Counted from the first letter of the stretch, positions 26,582 through 38,908 are shown. The stretch is DNA of 64,000 nt from Daphnia pulex (GCF_021134715.1 NC_060028.1:2254501-2318500), one strand, 5' to 3'. Translations and numbers: made by a program. The notes: generated by a model from the letters alone, not told the origin.

Positions 26582-27117
26582 TTGAAAAGAAAATTGATTC
26601 GACATTCATTAGCACATTTTTTTTTTGCCTTGGGGGCAAAATGAGTAAAAAAAAATTATGAGTAAATAAACTTGTAAAAATCGTAATACTTCAACAACAC
26701 CTGTGAAGTTAATTGTTACCATTCGCGGAGATGGAGAACTTGGGATGCAAGGTTCACACACCCAACGATCCCTTATTCACTACTTCCTACTCTCATTACC
26801 GGTTCTCGATATTTCATCAGAGAGCCGCCACCCCTTCCTATACTGACAGGAAAGGTCGCAGACATACTACCGTGCATTTATATACGGATCGTAATCACGT
26901 ATGGCCAAGCAGACCTCTGGCGGAGAGGAGTGGTAACAACTTTCATTCACGGCGGAGTCGAACTCGGGATCCAACTTGCTCCGCATTGGGAGCGACACCT
27001 TATCCAACTTACCCATTGCTCCTCCAAATACAACACTTTTAATTGCCACAAAATTTCTGACATGTGACATCTTACGAGCGCTAAATAGAAAAAACATAAA
27101 TGCGGAGGAAATAGAAC
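26582..27117 (-). repeat. Interspersed repeat with tRNA-like core (copy 1)
   Basis: Nearly identical to 29838-30425 and in the same orientation. On the minus strand, about 27020-26945, it reads like a decayed tRNA. A D-arm-like GTAAGTTGGATAAGG comes first. A short anticodon-like hairpin and CCCGAGTTCGACTCC follow, the last close to a Pol III B box. This suggests a tRNA-derived SINE or a composite repeat carrying one. No function is implied. Confidence 0.7.
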
Positions 27118-27489
27118 TATATTGCAAGTACATCGCGCCTGCGTAAACGTCAATTTGAATTGAAAGGTGCACAACAAATCTACCTTACTAGCTTTTTTAA
27201 TAAATACAACGAAAATGATGGGGCTATGACGTTTGACGTCTATATGATAAGCGCCACAGTATATTTCGCGTGTCCATATAATTAATTTGCGTAAGTGCTG
27301 CAACGAATTATACATAATTCGTCATTGTCAATGTCAATCAATAACACATGCACAAATACAATTTTCTTAGTTACTTTTAAAAGAGAAATGAATTCAACAT
27401 ATAGTAATGCAAATGGTGAATTAAACAATACGATACAATATTACAGTACAATGCCTCCCGACCGTTTTTAGTTGCACGCAGGCCTACCT
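27118..27489. other. Spacer between repeat copy 1 and the gustatory receptor
   Basis: No gene recognised. Confidence 0.4.
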
Positions 27490-29004
27490 TTAGGAAGTTC
27501 CCTCGCCGGCGCTTTTAAACTGGTGGATGATAAGAAGATACGAGAAAATAATCTCCAGAGTCTAAATAAATAATTTGGTTTATAAAAGCTATTATCTATT
27601 CAATGCGTATTGCCAATTTTTACTGGAATGATAAGACTTTTGGACAAAGACAAAACTCCTTTAAGGCTATGCCTATCTCGATTTGTGCTCATCTGTGATA
27701 TTTCGATTATGTAGGAAGTGATCTGTTAAACCAATGTAATATTATTAATTCAAATACTAAAGAAATAATGATCTAGAAAACAATATTCTCGGTACCTTAT
27801 TACACTCGCTCAAATTCCCTTCGTTTCTAGTGTCCCGTAAGCTGCGAAGAACAGTTATACATTCAGTCGTCTATTTCAAGATAAGACGATTAAATGTATG
27901 AATCAGTTTTAAAAAATACGAAATAATATAATTACAATTTCTCGAATCTGATCACTCGTATGGCAAATGAGCCAAAAACGTAAAAAGGCTTCAATAACGT
28001 CGCTGCCGCTCCAGCAAACTAAAACCACGTTACCACGTTTATAAAACTCGATGATGTAGTAAGAAGAAGTGAGCATTATGACAAATGTCTGGAAACAGTT
28101 TACCGCCAAAACTGTACTAAAGTGACGATGAAGTAAATCAGCCGCCAAATAAAGTTGTTTCAGATAACGCAGGTTCGAAAAGGTCCGCTGAACTGCAGTT
28201 CGACTTGGAACTGTAGCATTTCTCACCATAAAATAAAGCAACTTTAAGTTTGCAATCAACTTCCTGGTGTAGAAAATATATAGTTGTCCGCAAATGATGA
28301 ATAACCAAACAGGTAGCACAGTTAAACTGTTTTACAACAATATTTAATTATTTGGAGAATATAGTGAGACAAATGAATTGTGATTGTGAACCTACCACTG
28401 GTTTGAGAAGATTTTTATCAAATTCTGGAGAATATCCAGCCAATAAGTCAATGGATATTTTAATTTCATATAAGTGGAAAATGTCCAGTTTAAAACAACC
28501 TGTGAAAAATAACGTTTTTGTGCATCAAATAGCTTTGTTAAATTTTTTAAAAGAGAATCCAACCATTAACAGCATGTAGATGAGGCCAGACAATGAATAT
28601 CGTTTTATTGGCGATAAGCTTGGTCGTTTAAATTGTAAATCGACGACCTCCAGGGTTTCCAAAAACAATGTTATCGATGGCCAGATTTTAAATACCAAAC
28701 TAAGGTGAACAATTATATCTGAAACTAGCTGGATAAATCGAGTCAGTTCATTAACGAGATCTTGGATCAAATCATTTATTTTCTGGCTACTGAAAAAAAT
28801 TTCAGTGATTTTACTGCGCCTGACGAATATATAAATATTGCTTTGAATAGCCAAAATGAGCAAGAAAAACGTCCCAGAACGGTAAAGGAGTTGTCTCCAT
28901 TGTGAATCGAGATTCTGATTCACAAAAACACCCACAATTTTAAGTAAAGCACATAAAGGCGATAAAGCCAAGCGGAGAAACCGATCTCTCAGTGTTGCTG
29001 CCAT
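27490..29004 (-). CDS. Gustatory receptor (7tm_7 family)
   Basis: Six exons: 29004-28564, 28499-28396, 28326-27936, 27870-27796, 27722-27624 and 27561-27490, giving 393 residues, a normal length for the family. Hydrophobic helices are spread through the protein, for example SGTFFLLILAIQ, VWLFIICGQLYIFY and FQTFVIMLTSSYYII. The final exon holds SYLLIIHQF, a good match to the family signature TYhhhhhQF in the last helix. The short last exons after the third exon also follow the usual gustatory-receptor gene layout. Gustatory receptors are ligand-gated cation channels of chemosensory neurons; the ligand cannot be inferred. An in-frame stop seen if the first exon is read through is removed by a 64-bp GT..AG intron (28563-28500). 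Confidence 0.87.
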
Positions 29005-29299
29005 AATTTCACTTGACTAAGTGCATGCCGAACATTATATGGTATGGACTTTTCATGAGAAAAAAGGGTTCAAACTCTACGAGTTGCGCACCAAATCTAT
29101 ATAGCTACCTTTTTTTAATATACTAAAAAGAAAATGATCTAACGCTATGATAAGCGGCATAGAATATTTCATATGCCAATCATTAATTTGCGCCTTTTGG
29201 AGCGGGCACATAATATTTTTTTATTCGACGCCCATTTCCATGTTGGTGTTGACAAGCAATTGGGTTTGCACGGAAGTGGGCGTGTGGTCGTCGTTCAAT

Positions 29300-29720
29300 G
29301 CATGAACATGAAACGTGTGTCCAAACCCCAGAACACCTGTGAAATGAATTGGTCCATTCGTTTAGTTTTCCTCAATCGCCGGTTCTTGATATTGCAGAGA
29401 GCCGAGACCTTTCCAATGTTGCACAGACAGCCAACCGTGCATTGCATAGCCTACATACGTAAGATGGTGGTACCTAGCAGGTCTGTTGGTGGAAAGGCAT
29501 GAAAACAGTTTTCAGTTCCTACGCTCCGCTCTGAAAGCGATCTCTTTTCCGATTTAACCAACGGTCCCTCATTTCAAGTAGTTTTAATTGACACATATAA
29601 TTTCTGACATGTGACATCTGATGAGCACTAAATAGAAAAAATATTAATGCAGAGGAAATAGAAAGGAAGTCGAAAGTTTTTAGGTCGCCAAAAATTTTTT
29701 GCAATTTGCCAATTTTATTA
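29300..29720 (-). repeat. Divergent copy of the tRNA-like-core repeat
   Basis: Shares blocks with the other two copies, such as GACATGTGACATCT followed by a GAGC.CTAAATAGAAAAAA-type stretch and GAGGAAATAG. The left half has diverged and the tRNA-like core is poorly kept. Confidence 0.55.
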
Positions 29721-29837
29721 GATTTCATTTAATATAGAGAAACAGACGTTTTTGATCAAGTGCATCAATAACTTAAAATCTATATCATACTATAAAAAAA
29801 GCATAGTATTTCTTTATCAATAGCTTGGCAGTCATCA

Positions 29838-30425
29838 ATATGAAAATTGATTCGACATTCAGCGTCGAATTTTAAAATTTCCTCTAGACTGAAAAGAGAA
29901 AGCAAGTTTCTTTTTCTTGATTGCTGTTTGCAAATTTTTTTTTCCTTTTTCCTAGCATTATGAGTAAAAAAAATTGTGAAAATCGTAATACTTCAACAAC
30001 ACCTGTGAAGTTAATTGTTACCATTCGCGGAGATGGAGAACTTGGGATGCAAGGTTCACACACCCAGCGATCCCTTATTCACTACTTCCTACTCTCATTA
30101 CCGGTTCTCGATATTTCAGAGAGCCGCCACCCCATCTTGTACTAACAGGAGAGATCGCAGAAGGTCCGCCGAGCATTTAGATACGGATCGTAATCACGTA
30201 AGGCCGTAAGAAGACTCCTCTGGCGGAGAGGAATGGTAACAATTTTCATTCACGACGGAGTCGAACTCGGGATCCAACTTGTTCCACATTGCGAGCGACA
30301 CCTTATCCAACTTACCCATTGCTCCTACAAATACAATACTTTTAATTGCCACCAAATTTCTGACATGTGACATCTTACGAGCGCTAAATAGAAAAAACAT
30401 AAATGCGGAGGAAATAGAAAAGAAG
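29838..30425 (-). repeat. Interspersed repeat with tRNA-like core (copy 2)
   Basis: Second well-preserved copy of the repeat at 26582-27117, matching from GAAAATTGATTCGACATTC to GCGGAGGAAATAG. Its tRNA-like core is at about 30320-30240 on the minus strand. The two good copies flank the gustatory receptor gene. Confidence 0.7.
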
Positions 30426-31394
30426 TAGAAAGTTTTTAGGTCATCAAATAAATCTTTAGAATTTAATTAGATTTATTTTCTATTACAGGGAATGAGAAAC
30501 GCTTGTGATATATCTAATAAGCGCACCAATAACTTAAAACAAGCTACTTTCAAAATAGTAAAACTATAAGGACTGAAGGTGATGGATGCGGTAACTTAAT
30601 TGGTATTTCATTTTTAATATTGATATGAGGAAGTTTTGGAAGAAGAAAAATTGCGGATTACGATTCATCAAAAAAATCCCACGAAACGACCTGGGGAAAA
30701 TAATTCGGTCAGAGCTGGTGAATTTGATGTAGTTGTAACGAGATAAGCTTTCTGAAACCTTTTTCAGAGTTCAAATTTAAAAAAGGAAGTGTCACAAAGT
30801 CAGATATATCTTATTTTAACTATGAAATGTGATGGGAGCCCTAAACAATAGTACAATACTGAATTATTTAATTTTGCTACCGTACATGCATTGCGATCAC
30901 GATTGATCTGATTTTTCCTTGCCTTTCTATGTATTTTCCATCTGGGTTCATTTAAGTAAGTCTACGTAACCATTTGTAACAACGCGGCCTGGTGGATGGC
31001 GGGCGGGCGGTGGGTGGACGAAACAAGGTCATGCAAATAAATAAGACGGTAACACCTGATGTCGATGACTTATAAAATGAATTTTCAAAGACGAAACATC
31101 TCCAGAATAGAAAATTATAATAATCAAAATTATATATCGATACATAAAAGTTTCGCAAGAAACCAGATTTGAACCACTAAGCTTATTTGGACATCGAAAT
31201 AAGCCTCAACTCATATTTTACTCGCATTGTATCGGGAATTTCAAATATTTAATTATCCTATTATTTTCTTAAAAGGAATATAAGGTGTGCCTATAATTAA
31301 AAAAAGCAGAATAAGTTTGATAGAATTGATTCATAAATTACAACGCAATAAATCGAGTGTCGGGTTAAGAGTCTACATTCAAAAAAGAAATTAG
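30426..31394. other. Intergenic, with a fragment resembling the Star-like gene 3' end
   Basis: Near 30510-30590 the sequence AATAACTTAAAA, then AGTAAAACTATAAGGACTG and a GGTGATGGA-like run resembles 32090-32145, the 3' end of the Star-like gene. Part of it also matches 29750-29775. This looks like a small duplicated piece. No intact gene was seen. Confidence 0.4.
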
Positions 31395-31690
31395 ACATAA
31401 GCGTGCATGGTGTAGTGGTTAGCGCGTCTGATTCTGGATATTATGATTACAATATAAATATGGTGGATGGCTTCAGTGAGTTAGTTATCACTGCCCTTAC
31501 TATGCGTAGGACAATATCAAGCGTGGTGAATTCATGAATGGAAATCCACTTAGTGGAATTTCGATTTGTGGAATCCTGGGCTCACAACCCAGTGCGGACT
31601 ACGAACGAGGGACCCGTTGGAAGTGAAGCAGGAGTCTATTAGGCTCCTTCCTATAAGGGAAGTCTTCCAACGCTCCGAAGGAGCAAGAGC
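31395..31690 (+). repeat. tRNA-like 5' half and a separate anticodon-arm-like hairpin
   Basis: GGTGTAGTGGTTAGCGCG at about 31407-31425 is a perfect D-arm/A-box type sequence, but no T arm follows at tRNA distance. About 150 bp on, CTGGG-CTCACAA-CCCAG (31578-31594) forms a 5-bp stem with a 7-base loop. I take this as a broken tRNA or a tRNA-headed SINE, not a working tRNA. Confidence 0.4.
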
Positions 31691-32128
31691 TTGTCTTCGA
31701 ATTCATCTTTTGTATTTAATTGCAAATTGATTCTAAATTAATTTATTTATTGCCAACATTTTAAAATTTCTTCGATTTTCCCAGATCCAGTGGATCCACT
31801 TGAATAGAATATAAGCAATATTTACCTTATGATCCGGATCGGATCCGGATAGTGGATCAAATTTTATTTCTTGCAAAACTTTTTTTATAGCCATATCTTA
31901 TTTTTATTAACATTTCTATCGCTAAGAATAATTGAAGTTTGAAAACAAAAGGTTTAAAAATAATTTTTGGGTCGAGGAAATTATTCAAATTCATTTTCAT
32001 GCAATGACGTATAGTGCTGCGATTTTTTCATTAGTAGGCTACAGATACAATAAAATTTCGATTTCATTAATTTCTGATATTTTGACCAAGTGCATCAATA
32101 ACTTAAAATACTTAAAAAAATGGTAAAA
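31691..32128. other. AT-rich 3' flank of the Star-like gene
   Basis: No gene recognised. Confidence 0.4.
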
Positions 32129-33567
32129 CTATAAGGACTGGAGGAGATGAACGCTCTTGAAAAAGTTGGTGTTAATGTAATTGTTGATTTTACTATTTTT
32201 AATGCGATTATTCACTGCTGAAATTTGACGAAATTTTGTGAACCCGCATCGCTTCATGTAGCGATTGATAGCTGCTGCTTCACCCACCGGAACGTGATGA
32301 TTCCATTCGACGGAAAGGATCTGCAAATTACGTAATATGCGGGACATATTTATGCAAAATACTTCATTTCATAAGATAAAATGAGATAATTTTGTTTATA
32401 CCGTGACATTCACTTTGTCCCAAGGAACAGTTTGAAGTACTTTCAACTCGTTTCCTTCCGCGCTCAATCTGATCAAATCTATTTTGGTTCGATTCACCGC
32501 CAGCAAAACGGAATACAGCGGGAAGCACTGAGTGGTGATTACTTCTGACTGATTGGTTGAGTTAAAATTCACCTAATATAAAATAGAACCGCCAATATTT
32601 TATCGAATAGACGAATAAATTATGGTGAACTTTGAAGCGGAATTTTTAAATATCCGACCGTATACCTGAACGGGGAAAGGTTCAGGACTGAGACAAATGG
32701 GAAGTGAGTCAACTTGACGGTTTCCGGCCGGAAGCTTCCGGTGCGATTGTCGACTGCCGTCGATAAATAGACCTTGCCACCGAAGGGTTTTCTCCATGTA
32801 AAATGTGTCGGAGTGAAATTCTCCGCTGTCACTACCGCGGTAGTCGACGAAAAATCCATCAGACTGCACTTGATTGTTTAAAATTCGAAGAATAGAATTA
32901 GTTTGAATGGATTCTTTATTGGAGGCTACGGTGGTACGATCCATTTTGTGAGGTTGTTGCAAGTAGAGACGTTGAATGACATTGATCACGCAAGGATGAT
33001 CCTGTTGCAGCCGTTTTTCATTAACGTATTCTGGGATAAAAATTACATAATTAATTTCCTCGACTCAAACATGTAGAATAAAGACATATAATCGTTTATA
33101 CCGACTGTGCAGTTGGAAGATACCGAGTGTAAATTTAACTTGTAATTCTCATCCATTAGGTTGAATGTTGCTGCTGTACCGCTGGAATGAATTTTCTTAA
33201 CTTCACTGATGATGCTCCTTTTTTCTAATTTCCTTTCAGAAGACATCAGGCCAGTTGCTTGCAATCTAAGCCATTTCTTCGGCCCGTCGAGATCCAAAAT
33301 GGGTTTCAGCATGGCTTCGTCCACCAGATCGTCCCACGAAATGGTTGTCGGCCCAGTTACTTCATTATCGCCTTCACCTGGTTTCCTTTTTTCGTCAAAT
33401 TTCAGCGAGCGCTCGAATAATTCCAATTCCCGCGGCGAGATCGCCTCCATTCTCCTCTGCAATCTCCCGTTCACGTCGCTCATCATCAAGACGAAATAGT
33501 AGATCGACAGGGGAACAGTCACGGCCAACACTAGAAAATGAAGAGGCCGGTAGGAATAAATGAACAT
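32129..33567 (-). CDS. Star-like type II membrane protein with FkbM-methyltransferase-like domain
   Basis: Four exons: 33567-33102, 33030-32666, 32572-32402 and 32320-32129, giving 397 residues. A membrane span lies at about 8-28 (LHFLVLAVTVPLSIYYFVLM) with a short basic N-terminus, so the bulk should face the lumen or outside. The C-terminal half has the FkbM-like pattern DGFFVDYRGSDSGEF, then EKTLRWQGLFIDGS, PICLS and a later DLIRLSAEGNELKVLQT. This resembles the insect protein Star, which escorts the EGF-receptor ligand Spitz out of the ER. The usual SAM-site signature (V-E/D-x-G-A/N-x-x-G) is altered here to VDYRGSDSG, so catalysis is doubtful. Overall identity to Star is weak and another FkbM-domain protein is possible. 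The start is the first ATG ahead of the membrane span. Confidence 0.75.
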
Positions 33568-36265
33568 TTTGAAAAAAAAACAAACACAAACAAATTTATT
33601 CGGATATGATGCACAGCAACTCGCAGGACGCACTGGTTTGTTTTCGTTCAGTTTTTCAACTGACGTTGTTTGAGGGACACATGTGGAACAAAAGGAAAGA
33701 TACTTGAGTGCTGCGCCGCGATCGTAACCATCCAAACTAACGGTTGGCCATTGCGAGACTGCTGCGCTGGGCAGTTGTCTGGCGTTCATTGTGCGACTTT
33801 TACTCCGCCTGTGTGTCAGCTCGTGGCCGAAAAAAATAAAATAATACAAAAGTTTATTTAAAACTCTCCAGAGGACACAACAAGAGCCATATAGTGTGGT
33901 TGACTGAACTCCACCCAGCTGAATGATTAACATACATAATATATACCCTGCCGTATGCGTATACCTGGCCTTTATTAGGAAGTATAAGGAACAGAGTTTC
34001 AATTGTCATCTAGTCAATTTTCTCGACTCGCTGTCAAATGGAAAATCATTCCGCGTGCGGAAGAATTTCCGGTTTATTTTTTTATTGCATTTATCGTAGA
34101 AATTTTAACCAGTAAAACAATTGACAGCCCTTGAAAATATATATGAACTTTTTGGTTGCCAAATGACGTGTATAATGCCATAAATGTCGAAAGAACATTT
34201 ATTTGCTGTCAAGGTCTAGAAACGTAGAAGATAGTGACCTCCAGCTGTCGCGCTAAATTTTTGTTTAAATTCGATGCGCTAAAGCTGTGTAAATTCATCA
34301 TGAATCGCACAACCATTTATTTGGGTAAAAACTAATGCAGTCTTATTCTTTTTGCAACATTTAATTTTGTTTTCATAAAATGCTTCAAAATTTGTTCAGA
34401 TCGTCTTCAGGATTAACCCGAGGCAATAAAAATACCAATGCCGTCAGGTTGTGCCGATGCCATTTCTCTCTGTAGAAAATAACAAACGGCTTTCGCATTC
34501 TTTTGTTCGTCCGAATTCGATTCGAGTGCGCTTATTCAAACGTGTAACAATGCGACAGTTTCCTTTTGTTTCAAGCCGAGAATTTATACTTGTACATTTT
34601 TCAAACGAAAACCCTAACATATTATTTTGTGACAAGCTTTGTTTGTTGTGTGTTTGACTGTTCGTTTGTGCAGGCTAAAATGGATTTTGTATTTAGCCAT
34701 CTACCCATGATAAGTTGCATTAGATTCGAATCATTTAAAAAGGTGCCGGGAGTATTTGAACCCGATTTGAACAGTTTTTTCCCTTTTTAAAAAAATTTTA
34801 AAAAATACTAGGAGCTATTGAATTTGAACCTCATTTTATTGTTGGCTATTTTTGTTTGTTCTTGTCCGTGTTTATTACAGGACGTTGACGAAAATGTCGC
34901 AAGTGCAACTGTTTTCGAAATAATCGCCTCCACCGTTCCACCTCGCTGCCTTTACGACTAAACTTAAACGGAAAACATATTACGGGCTGTAATTTTGGGT
35001 GCGGTGAACATAAGAGAAAATTTTGCGCTGCCGTACACCTTTATGATAGGTGAGTAGACTAGCTATGCAACTTATCTAAGGTGTGTTTCGTGGTTTGTCT
35101 GTGTGTACACACTACACACTACGCAGAATAATAAAAATGCTGAAACATTTGTTCATACAGAAACGGAATAATCAGGGAGATAACGCGGAAAGGTAATATT
35201 TGAAACGCTTCTACTTTTTAAAATCAATATGACGAAGCAATAATTCAATATACAGTACAACATACAGTCCTTTGTGTTGAGTGTTGACTAGGGTCAGACA
35301 GCAAGTAAATAAAAAGTATTTTGACTCATCAATCGTCACAAATATTTAAAATAAATTGCATTAAAAAAGAGCTACGCTGTAAGATCAATATTTTCTCGAT
35401 TTTTCGAAATCAACGCACCTTATTGTTTTCTTATGATAATTCAGCTCTCGTCTCCTAAATATTCTAAACATTTTCCACTGTAGAAAAAAATATATATGGT
35501 CGTCACACTATAACAACCAAAACTGAATAGAAAAAAAAAAGTATCGCTGGAAGAATCTTGGAAATGTGACTGGAATGCATTATGCATAATCTGTAGGACA
35601 TAGTAGAGAGGCCATCTTCTTTTTTCCCAATACCGTTGATCGATCTTCGTACACGGAGGACGAAACGCTGCCTGTTCAAATAGTTCCAACTATTCCAACT
35701 ATTCGACATGGAGGTGATGCAAGATCCAATATGTCGCGCTTTATTTGACAATAACATGAGTTCCGTTTTTTTTATTTAAGTTAAAAAAACGTGCAACTGC
35801 GTAAAAATCAACTGCTAATCAAAATAGGCTACCAAATTATTTCTCATTAGAACGGAAAATTCACATCGTCATTATTTGTTAAGACATGTCTATCGATTGA
35901 AAAAGTCAACACCACCCCGGTAGGCTATATTAATTAAACTATTTGCACAAGGTAAATAATAGAATAAACTAATAAATCCTCCATTAGCCATAAGCTGCTA
36001 ATAAATACATTGCAACTACTTGAGTTTCAATTCATACAAACCTTCATAATAACTAAACACCACAGAATAATCTGGTATCTACAAAATGAAAAATTAGGTG
36101 TATTGTTGGTAAAGAAGAATTTTTATTCACTCAGCCCAATGGTACAGGCTAACATAAAGTATCTGGGAACTACAAGGTCAACAGACTCTGCTATTGGATA
36201 CAGGTGTTTCCAAATTAGTAGGGCTTTCTAAAATGTTGGTCCCAGTAGATGTCAACAGCACCCAG
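33568..36265. other. Intergenic region between the Star-like gene and ferritin 1
   Basis: About 2.7 kb of AT-rich sequence. Open frames of 60-85 codons (for example 35441-35757 on the minus strand) show no recognisable family. A TTTATT near 36121-36127 reads AATAAA on the minus strand and suits ferritin 1 polyadenylation. Confidence 0.5.
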
Positions 36266-36939
36266 TTAGGACTGCAGTTCCTTGTCATACATGAAGATGC
36301 CAAGACCATCACCTACGCGAAGCAAGTTGGTGTGGTGCTTGGCCAACTTGTTGATGGACTGCACTTGTTCTTCCAAAAAGTGCTCCTCCAAATAGTTGGA
36401 AAGATGTGGGTCACTGTGAATGCCAGCCACCTTGTGCAAATCCAGCAGAGACTGTAAAGAAAAATAATTATTAGAAATCATTTAAGAATATTACTTTGAT
36501 TGTGCTAACAATGGCAGAATAAATAATGTAGCCCTACCTGATTGACTTGTTTTTCCAGATTGAGAGCAAACTCCATTGCGACCAGAGGGGATGCCCATTC
36601 TTGTTGAGCAGGACGATTGATGGAAGTCAATACTACTCGTCCTCCACGAATATTCTGGTATTTCATGAACATCTGAGCATGTTCATTTTCTTCATCAGCA
36701 GACTCTTTGTAGAATTTGGCGAAGCCTTTGAGAGCCACGTCATCGCGATCATAGTAAGCGGCCTAGTTTAAGAGAAAATGGCGTCTTTTAGTTAACCTCA
36801 TAAATTAAGAAAAGAGAACGTTTGTATGACGACTTACCAGTGCCAAATACTGATAATGAGCATTCAGCTCAATATTGATTTGCTTGTTGATGGAAGCTTC
36901 AGACTCCTCATGGAAATTGTGACGACCCTTACCAACCAT
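36266..36939 (-). CDS. Ferritin heavy chain, cytosolic type (ferritin 1)
   Basis: Three coding exons: 36939-36838, 36762-36538 and 36451-36266, giving 170 residues, with no signal peptide. The ferroxidase residues are all present: Glu and Tyr in IELNAHYQY, the DEENEH cluster, Glu in NLEKQVNQ and Gln in LEEQVQ. The NIRGGR turn is also conserved. This is therefore an active H-type subunit that would oxidise and store iron in a 24-subunit cage. A 5' non-coding exon is likely: an acceptor lies about ten bases before the ATG, a donor is near 36993, and that upstream exon carries an iron-responsive element at 37007-37036. Intron positions match those of the second ferritin at 38909-39582. Confidence 0.96.
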
Positions 36940-37006
36940 TTTGTTTAGTTTGCTGAAAAAATTGGGACGTTATTACGACTCGGGTGAGAATTACTTAGTT
37001 TACTCT

Positions 37007-37036
37007 GCTATGTTCACACACTGGCGAAGCAATAAC
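37007..37036 (-). promoter_or_regulatory. Iron-responsive element in the ferritin 1 leader
   Basis: Read on the minus strand: an unpaired C, a five-base upper stem TTCGC pairing with GTGAA, and the loop CAGTGT, a canonical CAGUGN loop. A lower stem of about six pairs (GTTATTG with CATAGC) forms if one T is bulged. The position is in the predicted 5' untranslated exon about 70-100 bp upstream of the ATG. Known role: IRP binding here blocks ferritin translation when iron is low. Confidence 0.8.
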
Positions 37037-38908
37037 AGAAATGTGACAGTGGTCGCCTGGAGGCTGACTTATATCAGTTTCGAAGAAGGTCGCCATAGCA
37101 ACCTCGCCTAGCCAATGAAATTGCTTCTTATTGGAAAACGTCAACTTGAGCTCCAGTTTCAAAATTTGTCTTTTATTACGCTGAAACAAGTATGGAAAAA
37201 GTGATGAAATTTGTGCCTGCCGTTTCGACATAACACACGTTTTATCCGTGTTGTATCTCGAAGTAATTTACATTGAGTTAGTATTTGATTTGAACTACGG
37301 TTACAGGGTTACTAGGGTTACTATAACATTTTTAAATGAAAACGGGGGGCAGATTTGAAAATTTCGAATTTTAGTATCTGCCGCTTGTTATGGGCGTTTA
37401 TTACTGAGTAAAAGCACGGTATTCACGAATCGGTATATTCTACCAGTAACTACTTTCCATTTTCATTCCCGGCAATTATTTTCGTTACCGCCTTTCTCTC
37501 GTGCAGTTCGACGAACTGATGATCTCATTTTGGATCGCCTTTTCGACAGCAGTGGTGGTTACATTTAACAGCGTATAAAATTAAAAAGAACAAAAAAAAA
37601 TAAAACTAAATCGACTAGCATCTAATTAATATTCTGCATTATTACGCTGTACATGTTGTCATCGGTTATTCTGCTCACAACTTTTCGTTCAACTACGTAT
37701 AATCAGAGAGCGACTAGCTTTTACATTCAAAAATTGAAGGGAAAACCAAGGAATCATGTCGATCGTCGTTCTGAGTTCTGACCTAAAAACCGAATAACTT
37801 CCATACGATTCGCCCCCGTTATCGTATGTTTAAGGAACATATGTTCACGTCATCTGAACAAATATTTAACACATGTCCGGTCTGTGGGTGCAGAAAAACA
37901 AGATATAAAATTGCGCGCTTAATTTTCGTTCCTGCTTTATTGGAATGGATGATGAAAAATTACGTGACTTTACCAATGCTTAGACATAGTACGTCGATCT
38001 CCGCTATACATCATCTATTCATTTCTTGTAATGAATCTTGAATGATTCATTGTTTTAAGACAATATAGTACTATTACTTGACCTTTAACCACACAATGAC
38101 GTTTTGTAATAAGTATAGCGATGGCGGGTGAATACGCTAAATATGAATTTGCGAATAATTACTTTTCTACGATTGTCATAAGACAAAATCTGTAGTTAGC
38201 AAAGTTAAGGTTTATCACAGCTGTTCTAGAAATTTCGGAAAAATTTGTTGTTGAATTCCTTCTGACTCCTTCTCAGTTGAACTCTGACCTAGATTCGCCT
38301 ACATTTGAAAACAGCTACCAGCCTCTCTGCTTATCGCAGCTTGGAAACATGATACAATTGATACTGTTCAATTTTACGATGTTCTCCAATACGAATTTAA
38401 GATTTAAAAAAAGACTTTTGTTTGGATTTTACTGTTCGATAAAAAAATTTGTTTAATAATCCCATTTTCACCATAATGAATTCGGTTATCCATGACGATA
38501 ATTAATAGTTTGTCGATTTGTTGTTTATTCAAGGGCGATCGTCTGTGCTATTCCTTGCAAAGGATCGCCAACTCCACTTTGAACTTCGAGCTCGAGCGAT
38601 CTCTAGATAACTTTTCTTAGTGCGCAGTGGGAAGAACTCGAACTCGTTTTACATTCGTGTTGGAGCTACGCTTGACTGATGTAGTATATTTTGAAGGTTT
38701 CTATATCCGCTAGCACTGATAACATGAACTGCTCCAAGTCTGATTTTACTTGACTAACGCTTACTTGACACATGGGGAAAAATGAGATATACACTGAAAC
38801 AGAATCAGATTCAATTTTTGAAATATTATAGTAATAAGGTTTAAAGATTTATATTCCACAAGCTTATTTTAAAAATTTATATTATTCGGCCACTCATCTC
38901 GAAGGTTG
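37037..38908. other. Spacer between the ferritin genes
   Basis: About 1.9 kb, including the ferritin 1 promoter. No gene recognised. A short perfect inverted repeat, CATACGAT...ATCGTATG, spans about 37802-37829. It is probably incidental. Confidence 0.5.

Noticed and set aside
26713-27042. 109-codon frame in the repeat, also present in the second copy
   Set aside because: The frame shifts between copies and the sequence is explained by the interspersed repeat.
28525-28564. In-frame TGA in the gustatory receptor suggesting a dead gene
   Set aside because: A 64-bp GT..AG intron (28563-28500) removes it, and the resulting frame runs cleanly through four more exons to the SYLLIIHQF signature.
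33568-34002. Longer N-terminus for the Star-like protein from upstream in-frame sequence
   Set aside because: The extra sequence is low-complexity and Cys/Phe-rich, and would put the membrane span far from the N-terminus. The ATG at 33567 fits a type II protein.
37802-37829. Perfect 8-bp inverted repeat as a possible regulatory hairpin
   Set aside because: Short, isolated and not inside a predicted transcript.
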